Positions 35,048 through 47,675 of a stretch of DNA of 64,000 nucleotides are shown piece by piece. The stretch spans positions 62,001 through 126,000 of the forward strand of contig BGZK01001434.1 of NCBI GenBank assembly GCA_005406025.1, written 5' to 3'. Within the stretch, counting starts at the first letter, position 1; each line of letters starts with the position of its first letter. The stretch is from Eumeta japonica (lineage: Eukaryota > Arthropoda > Insecta > Lepidoptera > Psychidae). The translations under genes were made by a program, and so were the position numbers. Under the pieces are notes generated by a model. That model ran no database searches. It had not been told where the DNA came from and saw only the letters and a list, made by a program, of their open reading frames with translations.

Positions 35048-36576
35048 CTTTTAATACTATTCAACATTTTAGAGAAAAATATAAGAACAATGATTGGTTA
35101 GAAATATAAATTAGTAATAATCATAAAATGTTTTATTTAAAATTCCACAGCAATATATAAATAACATAACAAAAAATATATTTTTAATATATACACTGTC
35201 TTGAAAATTCTGTTTAATCTGAAGAAGGCTTATGTCAAATCCATTGAGAAAAAAGGGGAAATCTTTATACAGGTTTTTATAAAACGCACAATAGCTAATT
35301 CTCTTAATTTGCCAAGAATTGAACATTTGACATTGCAAAACCATGGAAAATGTGCATTAATCATTTTGTAAGTGATAAATGGCGTTCTTTGTAATAAAAA
35401 ATAATGCAATAACAATCATAAAATGATAATAAATCTTCTGGATAATTTGTTGCTTAAAAAATATGTGTATAAGCTTCGACAGTGTTGACACAAGCTGTGG
35501 CTATCGGAACTTTAAGCTATTTCTAAATGAATTTAAGTTTAATCTTCCTTTCAGTTCTAGTATTTTTTGTATATTTTCATTATGTACCTAAAGATGACAA
35601 TTTTAAATATGAATGTAATTGACAAAAGCCAAACAGTTTTGTCACATATTGTATGTATTGGTCTAGGATGCTTAAATAAATAAGACGAGCCTCATTATAG
35701 TATAGTCTCACATTCACACACATTGGCATTTGCTAATGTAGTACTCTACTGATCTGTTATGTTATCTATTGTGTTCTATGTGATCTAATATGTTACAGAT
35801 CTATTGATTTGTAACAAGGTGGGACTGGAAAACCGGTTTTTTCATGCAAACACCCTTATTTCAAATATTAATTATTGACATCAAAATAACAAAAGCCATG
35901 TTTGCAGTGCTAATTTTTTAATAAAATGTTAGGTATTAAGCATCATAGATAAACATATACAACATGTTTCCTGAAATGAAAAAAAGGTGCTATAAAGAAG
36001 AAATTATTAGAATCATCCATGGATGTCAAAAAATAATTCAGAATTTTTGGGAGGCATTCGGGAGGCAGAAATTCATTGTGATAACATTTTATAAAATGAC
36101 CGAATTAAAAAAAAAATAATATATATATATATAAAGGCAATATAGATGTAATATAAAAATAGCCCAAAGGATGTGGAAAAATGAAAGAACCTCTACTGTT
36201 AATGCATGGATGTTTTCCATTTAGTTCTTAGAGAATATGTTCAAATGTTACTTACTGAACAAAATAATGATAAATTATTAGGTCTAAAATAAATCATACA
36301 TCTTTATGTGGCAAATAATATAGTTTGTTTGTTGAAAAAATTTGATTATAATGGACTTAGTCTAACATGAACAGTTCCTTTCAATAAAAGAACTAACTTG
36401 TACCTATTTCTACAATAATTACAAGAAATTTTTATAATTATCCTTATAAACGATTGAAAACAAATAACAATTGAGTAAATCAATTCATCTACATATATAA
36501 TACATTCTTAAGTCAAAAAAAAAACTGAAAGAAATTAGAGAACTATTATAAATCACAAATTACCAACTCTTATAAA
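35048..36576. other. Intergenic between convergent genes
   Basis: Holds the 3' ends of bL34m (+) and SLC25A46 (-). AT-rich, with a TA microsatellite near 36118-36134. No further gene is supported. Confidence 0.5.
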
Positions 36577-39500
36577 TTATTCAAAGAGATATTTTTGCTG
36601 TAAATGCACTGATTCATCAGAATTTGTAGGTGATTTAACAGCAGGTTTTAATAAGTTAGCAACTTCTGATACAACCCACGATGTCATTTTTATTATAGCT
36701 AAATGGGCAACCAATTGAAGTACTAAAGCACCAAATCCCTTGTAAAGTCCACCTATACCTTCTTTTGCAATTGTGCTGTTATAGCAATCCACATAACCTT
36801 CATAACCGGTTAATATTGGAGTTACAGATGTTCCAGTGTCCAGATTATCAATTATTGTTCTTGTACCCTAAAAATTTTATTGCTTATGATTATTACATAT
36901 TACATCAAAACGACTGATATTTTTGTTGTAAATTTTACCTGTATATGCAAACGGTGAACAATTGTTTCAACAGGATAAAACAAAATTTCCATAGCAATAA
37001 ATGCAAAAATATTTGCTTTTAATTTCATATCTTCTATGAGTGGATTTTGTGATTTTTTGGGATATAATGAATAAGATTCATTTATATCATGCTTATGCCT
37101 CTGTTGAAATCTCAATATTTTAGTAGTCACACTTTTTAGTAGAACGCTAAAATAATGAAAACAATTAATAATATAAATAAATAATAATATTCACTTATTT
37201 CATGTCTGTCTCTATTGAAATCTCAATATTTTAATAGTGACACTTTTCAGTAGAACACTAAAATAATAAAATAAATATAATAATGAATAAGATTCACTTA
37301 TATCATGCCTATGCCTGATGAAATCGCAATCTTTTGATAGTCTTACTTTTCAGCAGAATATTAAAAGATAAAATAATATCAAATTTATAATCTCGTAAAA
37401 GTAAAATAAGTTAGAAGTATTACTGTGTCAGGTATTTGCTGATTCCAAGGCCTACAGTAGGTAAAACAATAGCCCATATAGGAAGCATGCGGCCACGACT
37501 AGGTGTTCCCCACTCCAATAAACGAACAGAACCTTCTCTAAATACATCAAATAATGCAGGTTTGTCACTCGCTATATCACTCTGGACAGTTTCCACAAGA
37601 CTTGCCGAATAGAAAGGTGTTATTATCGCTAAACTCACACTAAAATAAAAAAATATATCACATAAACATATAGCTTGATAAACTCACAATTTTTTTAGAT
37701 ATTTATATGCATACCATTTCAAAGTAACATGTTGAAGGAATTGTAATATCGAATGACATTTTTCCATTTCTCTGCAAAAAAAATACTTTAGAAATAAAGG
37801 CTGACTTTTGGGGCATTATTAAAATGAAATTTAATTCAATGTAATATTTGTAGAGAGCTATCATGAATTTTGTACTAGATTAAAAATTGCAGCAAAGAAG
37901 TTAAAAAAATTAATAATACATTTTCTCATATTTGGAACCATTATTAAACCTTGTGTCAGTTTGCTGCGCGGCAATTATGTGTGTGGTGCAGCAATAAAGG
38001 TTGACTTATTAAAATTAAATTTTATTTTAACATAATATTTGCCGAGAGCTTTCATGAACTTCATACTATATTGAATACCGAGGCAAAGAAATCAAAAAAT
38101 TTAATAATGTTAAACATTGTGTCAGTTTGCTGAGCGGCAATCATGTGTTGTGGTGTGGGCATGCTTTATTACCATTTTAATAAAACTATCAGTTTCTATT
38201 GTCGCAAGTGTAAATATTACTGATTTTGGATTATATACAACAAAATTATTTAACAGTTTTGATGAAATAGTGTAGAGTTTGTGCAATGTATTTTGCATGT
38301 GAAGATTTCTCATTAACATGTGAAGAATGTGAATTTTATATTTAAAATCTAATACAGATATAAGAAATGTAATAAGAAAAGAAAATATAACATTATGGTA
38401 AATGTAACTATTTATTTACAAATACACAAAGAATGTGGTCAGGTATCAAAAGTTTCTAATCTTCCATCTGATAAAAATATAATTCGTTCTTACTTCAAAT
38501 ACAAGTTGATTACTGCCTGCCAATTTTTATTTTGAACTGGCTTTTAGCCTCAGCTCCGCCCGCATAGACAACAATATTTAGATCATTTTAGAAGCCCTCA
38601 TGGTGTTTATTTATACTTTTCCCACACAACCTTTTAATGAGCTCCCTAATGTATGAAATAGTACTATAGAGAGGTCAAGCTGTATCTCTGGTTCTACCTA
38701 ACCGAACTGGATGAAACATAGCTTATATGTTAAATTAAACCCCAAATTACCAAACTGTGAAAACCTCATCAAAATCCATTCATTTTTGCATAATGTGGTA
38801 ACAAACAGACAGACAACAGATAGAAATTATAAAGACTCTTGTTTTGGCTTCTGTTGCTCTAATAAATACCCCCATATCAGCTTGTTTTTAATATCTATAA
38901 TGCCTGACATCGGCCTGATACAATTTTATTATATCATGATAATGTACTCAATAATGGATATTAAATTTGTTAATTTATTTTTGTATATAAAAATTCAACG
39001 CTTAAATTTAGGTTAGTGATACATACTTTGGCCATCCAGTGCCTTTGCATATGACATCTTCAACAGCTAAATTAAGTCCTTTCACTATACAAGTCGATCC
39101 TATACCTTTCCACAGAGTGGTTATATCCTGTCTTCTGTGTAATCGTGCTACTACTGGCAGTAGAGAATATGGAACTATATGATAATTTTTTAAACTGTTA
39201 TGAACCTGAAATTAAAGAAAGCTTCTTTAAAAGAAAACTTTATTAGATTTACTAGCCTTCTTTACAGGAATAACACCAATTGATACATGTACCGACTCTT
39301 GTTTATTCTAATAAACATTATTTGCCCATAAAAAAATACAATTTCTCTGTATTAATTTTCAGAAATTAAATTTTACATGAATAAATATTGCATTGAAATT
39401 TACGGTTTCATTTCCAATTGATCTATTTAAGGCAAAATCGAAATAATAATGTGATCTTGTAAGTTATAATAAGGGAACGAGAAAGTGTAGATATGTTATA

Positions 39501-41222
39501 TACTTTTATGCGAAGCTTACAAAGAAATATAATTTCAATGGCAATAAATGCAGCAACATCAACAGTTTTATTGATTTTTAAGTGACAGAATAATTAACAA
39601 ATTGGGAAAAGTTTGTAGTGTGACCAAAGTTACAAATTTTAGAACAAACAAAATTTGAAATTTCACCAGTAAATCCTCAGTAGATCTCTAAAATCATTGT
39701 ATTAAATAATCATAAATTCGTCACTTATTATTACACAAAAAGAATGATAGTCATAAGATTTAGTATGTACTACTATTTAGATCTGATAAGGAATAACTAA
39801 TGCAAGACTAAAAACAAACTGCACCAGTGTGCGAAACATGCACGTATGGGATTGATAGTAGTCTATAAAAGAAAGGTTATAAGTAGCAATAATTCAGATT
39901 TTTATTGTCATTTTAAATAAAATTCATTGAATTTATAGAATTAACGTGATAATTTATACACCTATTTATGTGCTTTAATGTTTTGTACAGAAGATAATTT
40001 TAATGGTATTTAATTATTAACATATAATTCTACGAGCTTCCATTCTTAAGTGAATTTCATATCAGAAACTGCACATTTAATCACACCTACTTAACAAAAT
40101 TGCACTTTAAAACGTGAGATTTTGTAAATTTTGGTTCTATTCTATGCTAGAATGTAGAGAGTGGTAATATACAAATAGTTTCAATCACCTATTATGTTCT
40201 AACATATCAATATAGTATACACTTTCTCTCTTGCATTGGCAATCTAATATTACTATATAATAAATCTATAATTGGCTAAAAAAATTTATTTGTTATATTG
40301 TTACTTTGTGCATCATCTATTATCAATGTGAGCATATGCACAAAAATGTTATACACTTAAACCATTGAGATAAAAACAATATTAAGTCATTTTTATATCT
40401 CGTATTGAATTGACATATTTTATAGCAAATTTAATATGCAACATTTCCAAAGTTGAGCTTCTTAAATTCAATATGGACAACACAATTACAATTTTCAGGA
40501 TGAACAACCTTCGAAGCAAAGCACACTGAAAAAGTTTTTATTGTTAGTGCACCACTACTAATATGGCCATTATATTCAAACTTTCAAAACTGATTCTAAT
40601 TTTTTAAATGAAATTATGGTAATTTAGTATGATTTAAAATATATATTGTAAATGAATACTATCAATGTGATTTAATAAATATAATAATTTACCTGACATT
40701 GTCTTCTGAGAACAATAAATGGATGACTTAATAAATTTTCAGTAATCAAACTAGCTACACTAATAGCAGTTGTTACATATGTATTATTATCTGAAATAAA
40801 ATTTATATGATAAAAAACAAAGAGAATGTGATCAATTAAAAAATCTCAGGTTGAGATAAAATATGCACATATTTATCTCAACAGATTTAACTAATATAGG
40901 AGAATTATACATATTTCAAATGGAAATATGAATTATTTAGCAAATATCATTGATAAAGCTCGTAGGCTACCATTAAATCTATTATTCAATTATTATAAAA
41001 CAAGACGTGGGACTTTATATACTATAATTTTACAAAGTTCACGTAACACCTTCATCCCGGAAGATCATCCATAACCAAAGGGGGTCCTTGATATTCTTCG
41101 GTTATTGGCGTGTGGTAACCGTAAATTTGTTGGAAACGTGTATCATATAAGTCACTAGTTTCTCTATTTGGGTCTAATCCAAAAGGCCTGTTATAACCAG
41201 TATACTCATTGAAACCTGCCAT
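36577..41222 (-). CDS. SLC25A46, mitochondrial outer membrane carrier-family protein
   Basis: Exons on the minus strand: 1 (41222 to about 41050), 2 (40790-40693), 3 (39205-39027), 4 (37771-37715), 5 (37639-37424), 6 (37146-36939), 7 (36867-36577). All junctions from exon 2 onward are GT-AG and phase-consistent. Diagnostic stretches match human SLC25A46: [66 protein letters not shown] and [17 protein letters not shown]. The family is an atypical SLC25 member in the mitochondrial outer membrane that acts in mitochondrial dynamics and lipid handling rather than classical transport. Exon 1 ([20 protein letters not shown]...) is a divergent cytosolic tail. Its frame runs into TGA at 41054-41052, just before a plausible donor at 41049 and out of phase with exon 2, so the copy as written has a one-base problem there or uses another donor (41119). 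Confidence 0.93.
37190..37380 (-). pseudogene. Two decayed tandem duplicates of SLC25A46 exon 6
   Basis: In the intron before exon 6, two extra copies of the acceptor and first part of exon 6 lie at about 37190-37272 and 37283-37380. Minus-strand reading of the first gives [14 protein letters not shown] then a stop; the second gives [14 protein letters not shown] and, after a shift, [10 protein letters not shown]. The real exon reads [14 protein letters not shown] and [10 protein letters not shown]. Each copy retains a TTTTAG- or TTTTAA-like acceptor remnant. They are not usable as full exons as they stand. Confidence 0.75.
37796..38160. repeat. Imperfect tandem duplication in SLC25A46 intron 3
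   Basis: Two units of about 160-200 bases. AAAGGCTGACTT, GAGAGCTATCATGAATTTTG and TGTGTCAGTTTGCTGCGCGG in the first match AAAGGTTGACTT, GAGAGCTTTCATGAACTTCA and TGTGTCAGTTTGCTGAGCGG in the second. Confidence 0.75.
38535..38830 (-). repeat. Interspersed repeat in SLC25A46 intron 3
   Basis: Begins GGCTTTTAGCCTCAGCTCCG then CCCGCATAGACAAC, the complement of the GTCTATGCGAGCGGAGCCGTGAG-type end at 57745-57783, and includes AAACAGACAGACAACAG. It looks like a decayed member of a family with a GCGGAGC...AGCTAGT end. Identity from memory only. Confidence 0.45.
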
Positions 41223-43254
41223 ATTTATTATACTTCATTAGTACTGAAATATAAGAGACCTTTTATATTTTTTAAAGTTTAGGTAGTGCTTCATAAAACT
41301 AGACACTAATAAGACAGGCAATTATATACATTTTTATATATTTATGTACTATATACTGTTTGTATTGTCGAACTGAGTATTATCAATCTGATATCAACTT
41401 TTAAGTAGGTATTTATCTAAGACCTGTGAACAACACGTGTTATATAAATAAATATTCAGAATCAATTACATATATCAATCAATGCACATTTTGGGGAGCT
41501 CTATACCTACTCTGCTCCACAAACTATACTATATATTTAAGGTACTCTGCTCTATGGCCATTAATATATGCTCTATATATTCATATTCATCTATGAGTAT
41601 ATGAATGTAATATAGTATTTTAAGAATAAGCCAGATGGCTGACAGACTAATAATTTCACACCAGATTGCTGTCAAAATGACAGTTCTTCATTATTTTTTT
41701 AAACTCGTGCATATTTCACAGAAGGGTAAGCATTGCCTAATAAGTAGAGCTTACAGGTTTCCACTTTACGACATTTGCATTTTGCATATTTCTCTTGCTT
41801 CACTGACATACAACAATCGCTTTACGCAAGCTCGTTGGTTTTGGGCGTTTAAAATTTGTTCCTTCTTTAATATGTGACTAATTTGATCGGTTACCCTTGC
41901 CGAACTTTCCATCAAACGCGTTATCTCTATTGCAGTCAACTAACATAATTAGCCTTTCAAGTAACAGCGTAATATTTTTAATAAACGACGTCTTTAACCA
42001 ACGACTTGAATGACATTCAGCTGTAGCAACTAATGCAACATTTAATGAAGTTTGTTGATGCTTAAGCCATTCAGATAACATAGTGAATATGTGACAAAAA
42101 AAAGATGAAATATCTGATATTAGAAATTGTTTAATTAAGTAAGTAATTTAAAATATAACATTTGTTATTTGGTAATGATGAGATCAAATAGCGTAACTTA
42201 ATAACAAAGTATACACGTAATTTATAAAGATGTTATATGTTAATGCAAGTTAAATTTTCATGGCATTTAGATTCACAAAGATTTTTTTTTAAACAAGCGT
42301 ATTTAAAATTGCGACACTGATTCACAGAAGGTTTACAACTACATTTTTGGAATCTCTAGCTACTGAAAGGTGACAACCTTTTTCAAAGAAATTGGACTTT
42401 CGAAAATTTTTTTACCATAGTTTGTATCTGAGTACTGTAATTCATGCCGTCAAAACCAGTTTTTAAGAGTACCATACTTAGTTCCAAATTTATCAACAAC
42501 GTTTTTTACATCAACAATTTTCCATTTAATATTTTTTATGTCCACAGGTGTCTGGCTCATTTTGGGTATGCTTACAAAAGCACTATTGCTCATATCTAAC
42601 TTAAGCATTTTTTGACAGTGGCGTCAATCATTATTTTGGCAGCACGATTAAGTTCTTCGTGTGTTCCATGTCTTTTTAGATTTATATCCTCTCCAAATTG
42701 ACACATGATCCATACAGATTTGGAATCGTAACTTTCTTCATCCTCAATTGTTTCACATTTTGCATGAAAATTCATAAGGTCTACTTGTTTTTTTTTTTAT
42801 TTTTCATTCTCTCCTGTCACATAGTACGTGACAGCAGGTGTATACTTATTCGCGGTTTTATTCGTCGTCATTTGCTCAGGCTTTCATATGTGGTTTGGTA
42901 GGTGTTTTAGTAAAGGACTAAGTAGTTGTTTTTTTTGGCTTTGTATGCTTATTTTCAAGTTTTATACTATGTACAATTATCACTTTGTCACCTTACGTTA
43001 ATAACATCGATATAATAATTGTGTATTTACAAGTTTCGCTTATGAATAATATTTATAATTATATCTTAGTAATGTAACCTGCCAAAGTGAAAGGGCTGTG
43101 CTATTTTACGTAGTACTAAACTGTACCATTACTCCCCATACCGCCTGCATCACGACTATCGTTATTTATACCTAGCTGTCGAACCGTTTATTTTGTAAAT
43201 TTTTCTCACCACCCCTTCTAATAAGGAAACATCTGGCAATTTTTGTCTTCGCTT
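41223..43254. other. Intergenic between SLC25A46 and retroelement relics
   Basis: Holds the likely 5' end of SLC25A46. On the minus strand around 42720-42500 broken frames give HGTHEELNRAAKIMIDATVK and SQTPVDIKNIKWKIVDVKNV, which look protein-like but are interrupted. I do not recognise them, and they may be a decayed gene copy. Nothing else is supported. Confidence 0.4.
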
Positions 43255-43495
43255 AAGATATTGGGGAAGTTCTCCCTCAGGATTTGGACACCAGTACCCG
43301 CCTCGGTCTCTGCACGTTTCTCCACATCGGACATTCTTCCAGAACGTATTATAGGTCCTGGATCTTATTCGGAACGCATGCGCAGTACGGCGAATTCTTG
43401 ATCTTGAACATGTTAAGGTACTGAACGAATCCGCCGTGTCCTGTGAGGGTTTGCGCTAAAAGGGGCGTCATTTGGACTCGTGAGAGAATCAAATA
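43255..43495 (-). pseudogene. C-terminal end of a non-LTR ORF2
   Basis: Minus-strand reading gives LLAQTLTGHGGFVQYLNMFK, SPYCACVPNKIQDL, a stop, then VLEECPMWRNVQRP. The TGHG..F..YL, C.C and EECP pattern is the cysteine-containing region after the reverse transcriptase in R1/Jockey-type ORF2. It is a short isolated remnant. Confidence 0.7.
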
Positions 43496-43509
43496 ATGAA
43501 AGACAGGCA

Positions 43510-45640
43510 ACCGGATACTCCACGTGAATGAGACTAAAAGGAAAGGTAGTGGTTGGACCATCAAACGCGGATCCTTCGATATTTATTGGTCTGACGATGA
43601 TTAGAGCCAACAAGAATGCTGCGGTGTTGGTTTCATCCTATCAGAAAGATCATTATTTTAGGATTTTTATTATAAGTGTATACGCTCCAGATATGTCTAA
43701 AATCACTCGAGGAGCAGGAGGAGTTTTGGCCTGATGTGAGGGACATATTAGAGAAATGCGACAGAAACTAATGGATAGTAATATTAGGTGATTTTAATAG
43801 CTAGATGAGGGTACAACGGGATGGATATGAGAAAGTCTTAGGTAAATTCGAAGATGAAAGAGTGAACGAGAATGGTAATTGGCTTCTACAGTGTTAAGAG
43901 TTCAATTTGTGTGTGACAAACACTATGTTTGATTATAGAAGGATATACTCATATACTTGGCGAAGAGAACAAGACAAAAGCATGTTAGACTTCATAATAC
44001 GAGAGTGTACCGTGGCATCAACATTGTTATAGGCCACTTCTTACTGGTATGTTGAATTAAGGGATTATGGCAGCATTGGCGACACCATGCGAAAATGGTC
44101 ACTACGGAGTTATAACGAATAAAATTGGTAAGTTTTAGGATCGGATGTAAAACATGAGTATGTAGAGCGTTGGAAAGATAGTTTGGGTGAAATCAAACAG
44201 TATGAATGTCTAGAAATTGACGAATTATGGAAAATGTGCAATGTTACTACGACTGAGTGTATGATTGATGATGGAAATAAAAGTTAAATTACTGTGGATT
44301 CAATTATGAAAGTACTAAAACGTTTGAAAGTTGGAAAAGACGTGAGTTTCGTCAGAGATGCGGAGGAGAGGGTATAGTAGCAAGCCTATTGTATCAGCTT
44401 TTAATAAATGCTAGAAAAGCCATAAGGTACCTAATGACTGGTGTAAAGCAGTCATTATGTACTTCTATAAAGGGAAAGACTCGTAGCAGGTTTGCACAAA
44501 TTAACGCCCTATGAGCCTTCTCAGCGTTATTGGCAAACTTATCGAAAGAGTTATGAATGAGACTGAATACAAGATATGGGAAGTACAAGCGAGATTTGTA
44601 AACGGGATGGGATATGTGGACTACATTTTTTTCTCTACGAAACATTGCAGAAAATTTTTTGGCTAACGGCCAAAAGGTTTTCTGCACTTTTCGTAGATTT
44701 GGAAAAAGCTTATAATAGAGTGAAAAGAAATGATCTATGGAGAACCCTATACGTGCATGGTAGGAGTAGCGGATTGATACAGGCACTGCAATCTCTATAC
44801 AGAAGTGCCAGTGCTTGCGTTAAAGTAATTGGGACATACACTGACTGGTTTGACATCCACAGGAGTGTCAGACAGAGATGTGTGGCTTCACCGTGGCTAT
44901 TCAACCTATTCATGGATAGCTGTCTGCAAGATTTGAAAGAGTATGAGTGTAGATTAAGGATGAATGAGCTGTCTCTCAAATGCTATTTGTACGCCGACGA
45001 CCAAGTAATCCTTGCGCCGTCGGCGTGCGGGCTGTAAGAGATGGTAAATAAAATGAATGATGCTGTTAAGAAAAGGGATATGAAAGTAAATGTCGGTAAG
45101 ACTAAGGTGATGATGTTTGAAAGGAACGAAAGCACGAGTGAATGCGATATATTATAGAAGCTGAGAAAGCACAACAAGTGAAAGAGTTTGTATACTTGTG
45201 TAATCTGTTTAATGGTATACATGAGAGAGACATTTAAAGGAGTATGAATTCGGGAAATAAAGTGAATGGAGCCTTGCTCGCTATTAAGAATAGTAAAATC
45301 GTTTCACAATAAGCGCGCTTGGCTATCCATAATGGGCTCCTGATCCCTGTGCTTAAGCATGGTTGTGGAAGCTGGGTATGGCAAAAGAAAAATGATAGTA
45401 GGATCAATGTAGTAGAAATGCGTATTAAGCGTGGAGTGTCTCGGAAAGATAGATATAGAAACAGTGATGTTGGAGAGCAGTTTGGTTTGACGGAAGATGT
45501 AGCGACTAAAGTAGAAAGAGGTATGTTACGGTGGTTTGGCCATCTGACAAAGATGAATGAAAGTAGACTGACAAAACAAATCTATAGAGCGAATATGCGT
45601 GATGGAAAGTATGGCAAGCTTCGCCCGATAAAATCCTATT
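43510..45640 (+). pseudogene. Non-LTR retrotransposon with endonuclease and reverse transcriptase, decayed
   Basis: Broken frames run in the expected order. The endonuclease part is RIFIISVYAPDMSK, EFWPDVRDILEKCDRN, VILGDFNS and YSYTWRREQDKSMLDFI (43660-44010). The reverse transcriptase part is LEKAYNRVKRNDLWRTL, SVRQRCVASPWLFNLFMD, KCYLYADDQVILAP and MKVNVGKTKVMMFER (44690-45120). The terminal part is LKHGCGSWVWQKKNDSRINV and RGMLRWFGHLTKMNESRLTK (45350-45640). Several stops and frameshifts, and a shortened region between endonuclease and RT, make it inactive. The RT has the usual YADD; the GxxQGxxxSP block reads VRQRCVASPW. The clade is uncertain (APE-type non-LTR). Confidence 0.8.
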
Positions 45641-46568
45641 TTATAGAATTTCCATGAAATTAATCAAACAATGTATAAAAAAGGAAAAACACAGAGCTCT
45701 AGGTTAAAGTTTCTTTTAATCCATACGTTTAATAAAACAATAGGTTTGGGTGAGTCTGTACATTAAAAGTATGCATAAAAAATGGAGAGGAAGCGATAAG
45801 ATAAAGGCAATATAAGAGGAAACAACGATTTTCATATATTTTTGAAATTACTTAACGGATTTTAATCAGTTTTTCACAGGAAGATACAGCTTGGTTTGGA
45901 GCAAAATATAAGCTTTATTTTATTTAAATTGGTGGTCAGAAAAAAATATTTTTAGAGAGGCGGGTAGTGGGATTGTATACAGTATTAAATTTTTTTCACA
46001 CTTGGAAAGCTAGACTATCTTAGAGTAATATAGACATTATTTTATAATGATACTATCGTTTATCCTGACTTCGTATCAATTAAACCGTAGACGGTATTGG
46101 AATTGAAAGCGGGGCAAGGAGTAGAACCAAAAGCTAGGACTGAGATCGAAATTAAGAACGAGATCGAAATCGAGTGTTGAATTGGGATTAGAACCAAGAA
46201 CGAGATAGGGATAAAAATCAAGAATAGTACCGGAACTAGTATTGAAAGCGGGAACCAGATTAGGATTGACAGCAAGGACTCTTAATATAAAATATTAAAG
46301 AGCATATTCTATGTCCACGAGGGTGAAGTCGTGGGTTGAAAGTTAGTTAATTGTACATAATAATTATTAGAATATATTACGAAATTTAGTGAGAAATAGA
46401 CATGAGTTGAATCCACTTTAGTAATGAGCGCCTATCCTTTTAAGATGAGTAACGTATTTTATTCCGTAATGTAAGTAGGTTCTATCAAAAAATTACAAAA
46501 CCATTTTTTTGGTTTACCTGACGTTAAGAGTCTTAGTGTGACAATCCGTCATTTTTCTGGGAAAATTA
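45641..46568. other. Intergenic with purine-rich low-complexity tract
   Basis: 46080-46270 is a degenerate purine-rich repeat built from words such as AACGAGATCGAAAT and GGGATTAGAACCAAG. The opposite strand gives an artefactual hydrophobic frame. No gene is supported. Confidence 0.5.
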
Positions 46569-46731
46569 CAGTATAACGCACGAAATTCCACCGCTCTGAA
46601 TTGCCTGCGAATGATGCAATGCGCAGGTACAACGCTCCTCGCTCCCTTCTTCTCTTCCGCATTTTTTATTTAAAGAATTGCAATGCTTTCGTGACTAACT
46701 TAACAGCGATAGAGTTTCGTGCGTTATACTG
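46569..46731. mobile_element. Tc1/mariner-type MITE with CAGT termini
   Basis: 163 bases starting CAGTATAACGCACGAAA and ending in the complement TTTCGTGCGTTATACTG, flanked on both sides by TA. CAGT ends with a TA duplication are the hallmark of Tc1-like elements. It has no coding capacity. A decayed relative is at 26611. Confidence 0.8.
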
Positions 46732-47675
46732 TACAGGATGACATAGTGATTTTATAATCGTGCCAATACTTTTATGTGAATATTTAAATTTTCAGGTAGT
46801 TATGTTAATAAAATTATAAGTTTACATGACATCTCCAGTACGTGCATAGCCAAAAAAATAATTTTTAAAACTTTTTTTTTTTCTTTAATTGTTGTTTATA
46901 TTTTAGTATAGTTCTATAACAGCAGCAGCAATTTGTTGACCTCTTATCTGAAGTCATAACATAGGAAGTATTACCGATCTTGTAGTACAAAATGAATTAG
47001 AAGGAATTTAATTACAGAAGTAATTTAATACTATAAGGTCCAATAAAAGATAAAAAGTAAAATGAATCGCTTCTACTACCAGGATGCGATTTTATAACTA
47101 TTACAAAAAGTAGATCCAAATATAATTATCACCTTATTTTGCATTAATTAGTATTAATCTTACTCATTGGAGTTCCTATTCAATTTACACATTTTTTGTT
47201 GAAGTTTGAACGAAACAACAAGGAGCAAATTATCATTTTATTTTATATGTTCAAAATTTTATTTATTCGTAATTTTCATATTGTTTATAATGACGTTGTG
47301 TAATATTATCAAATAATTTATTATTACTAGAATTTTTAAAGATCGTACATTGAATTATTAGTATAATTTTTAAAGGTATTAGATAGAATTGTTAGAAGAC
47401 TATATTTGTTTTCGGTTTAGTTGAAAGTTATGTATTGGTATGGTCACATTTTGTAAGAACACAAAACTAAAAAGTAATATGTACCATAGAATCGGTCAAA
47501 ATAGGTTCTTCTCATAACATATACTGAATTCTGTGCAAAATTCTGTGGAATAGACTAAGGACGTAGGACGCATGATCAGGTTTTTGTCCATCCTTATCAT
47601 TTCTGGAGTAATTGTTCAGGCAACGAAAATGGTTATCGATTATAAAGTACAGTAAGATTCCGTGAAGGGATTTTT
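46732..47675. other. Upstream region of the DGCR2-like gene
   Basis: AT-rich; presumably holds the promoter and 5'UTR of the gene starting at 47676. No specific regulatory motif is supported. Confidence 0.4.

Noticed and set aside
44394..44786. 130-codon open frame on the minus strand
   Set aside because: Antisense to the reverse transcriptase relic, whose motifs (KAYNRV, YADD) are on the plus strand.
46060..46275. 71-codon hydrophobic frame on the minus strand resembling a membrane protein
   Set aside because: It is the complement of a purine-rich low-complexity tract; the repeated Ile/Leu/Pro/Ser pattern follows from that.
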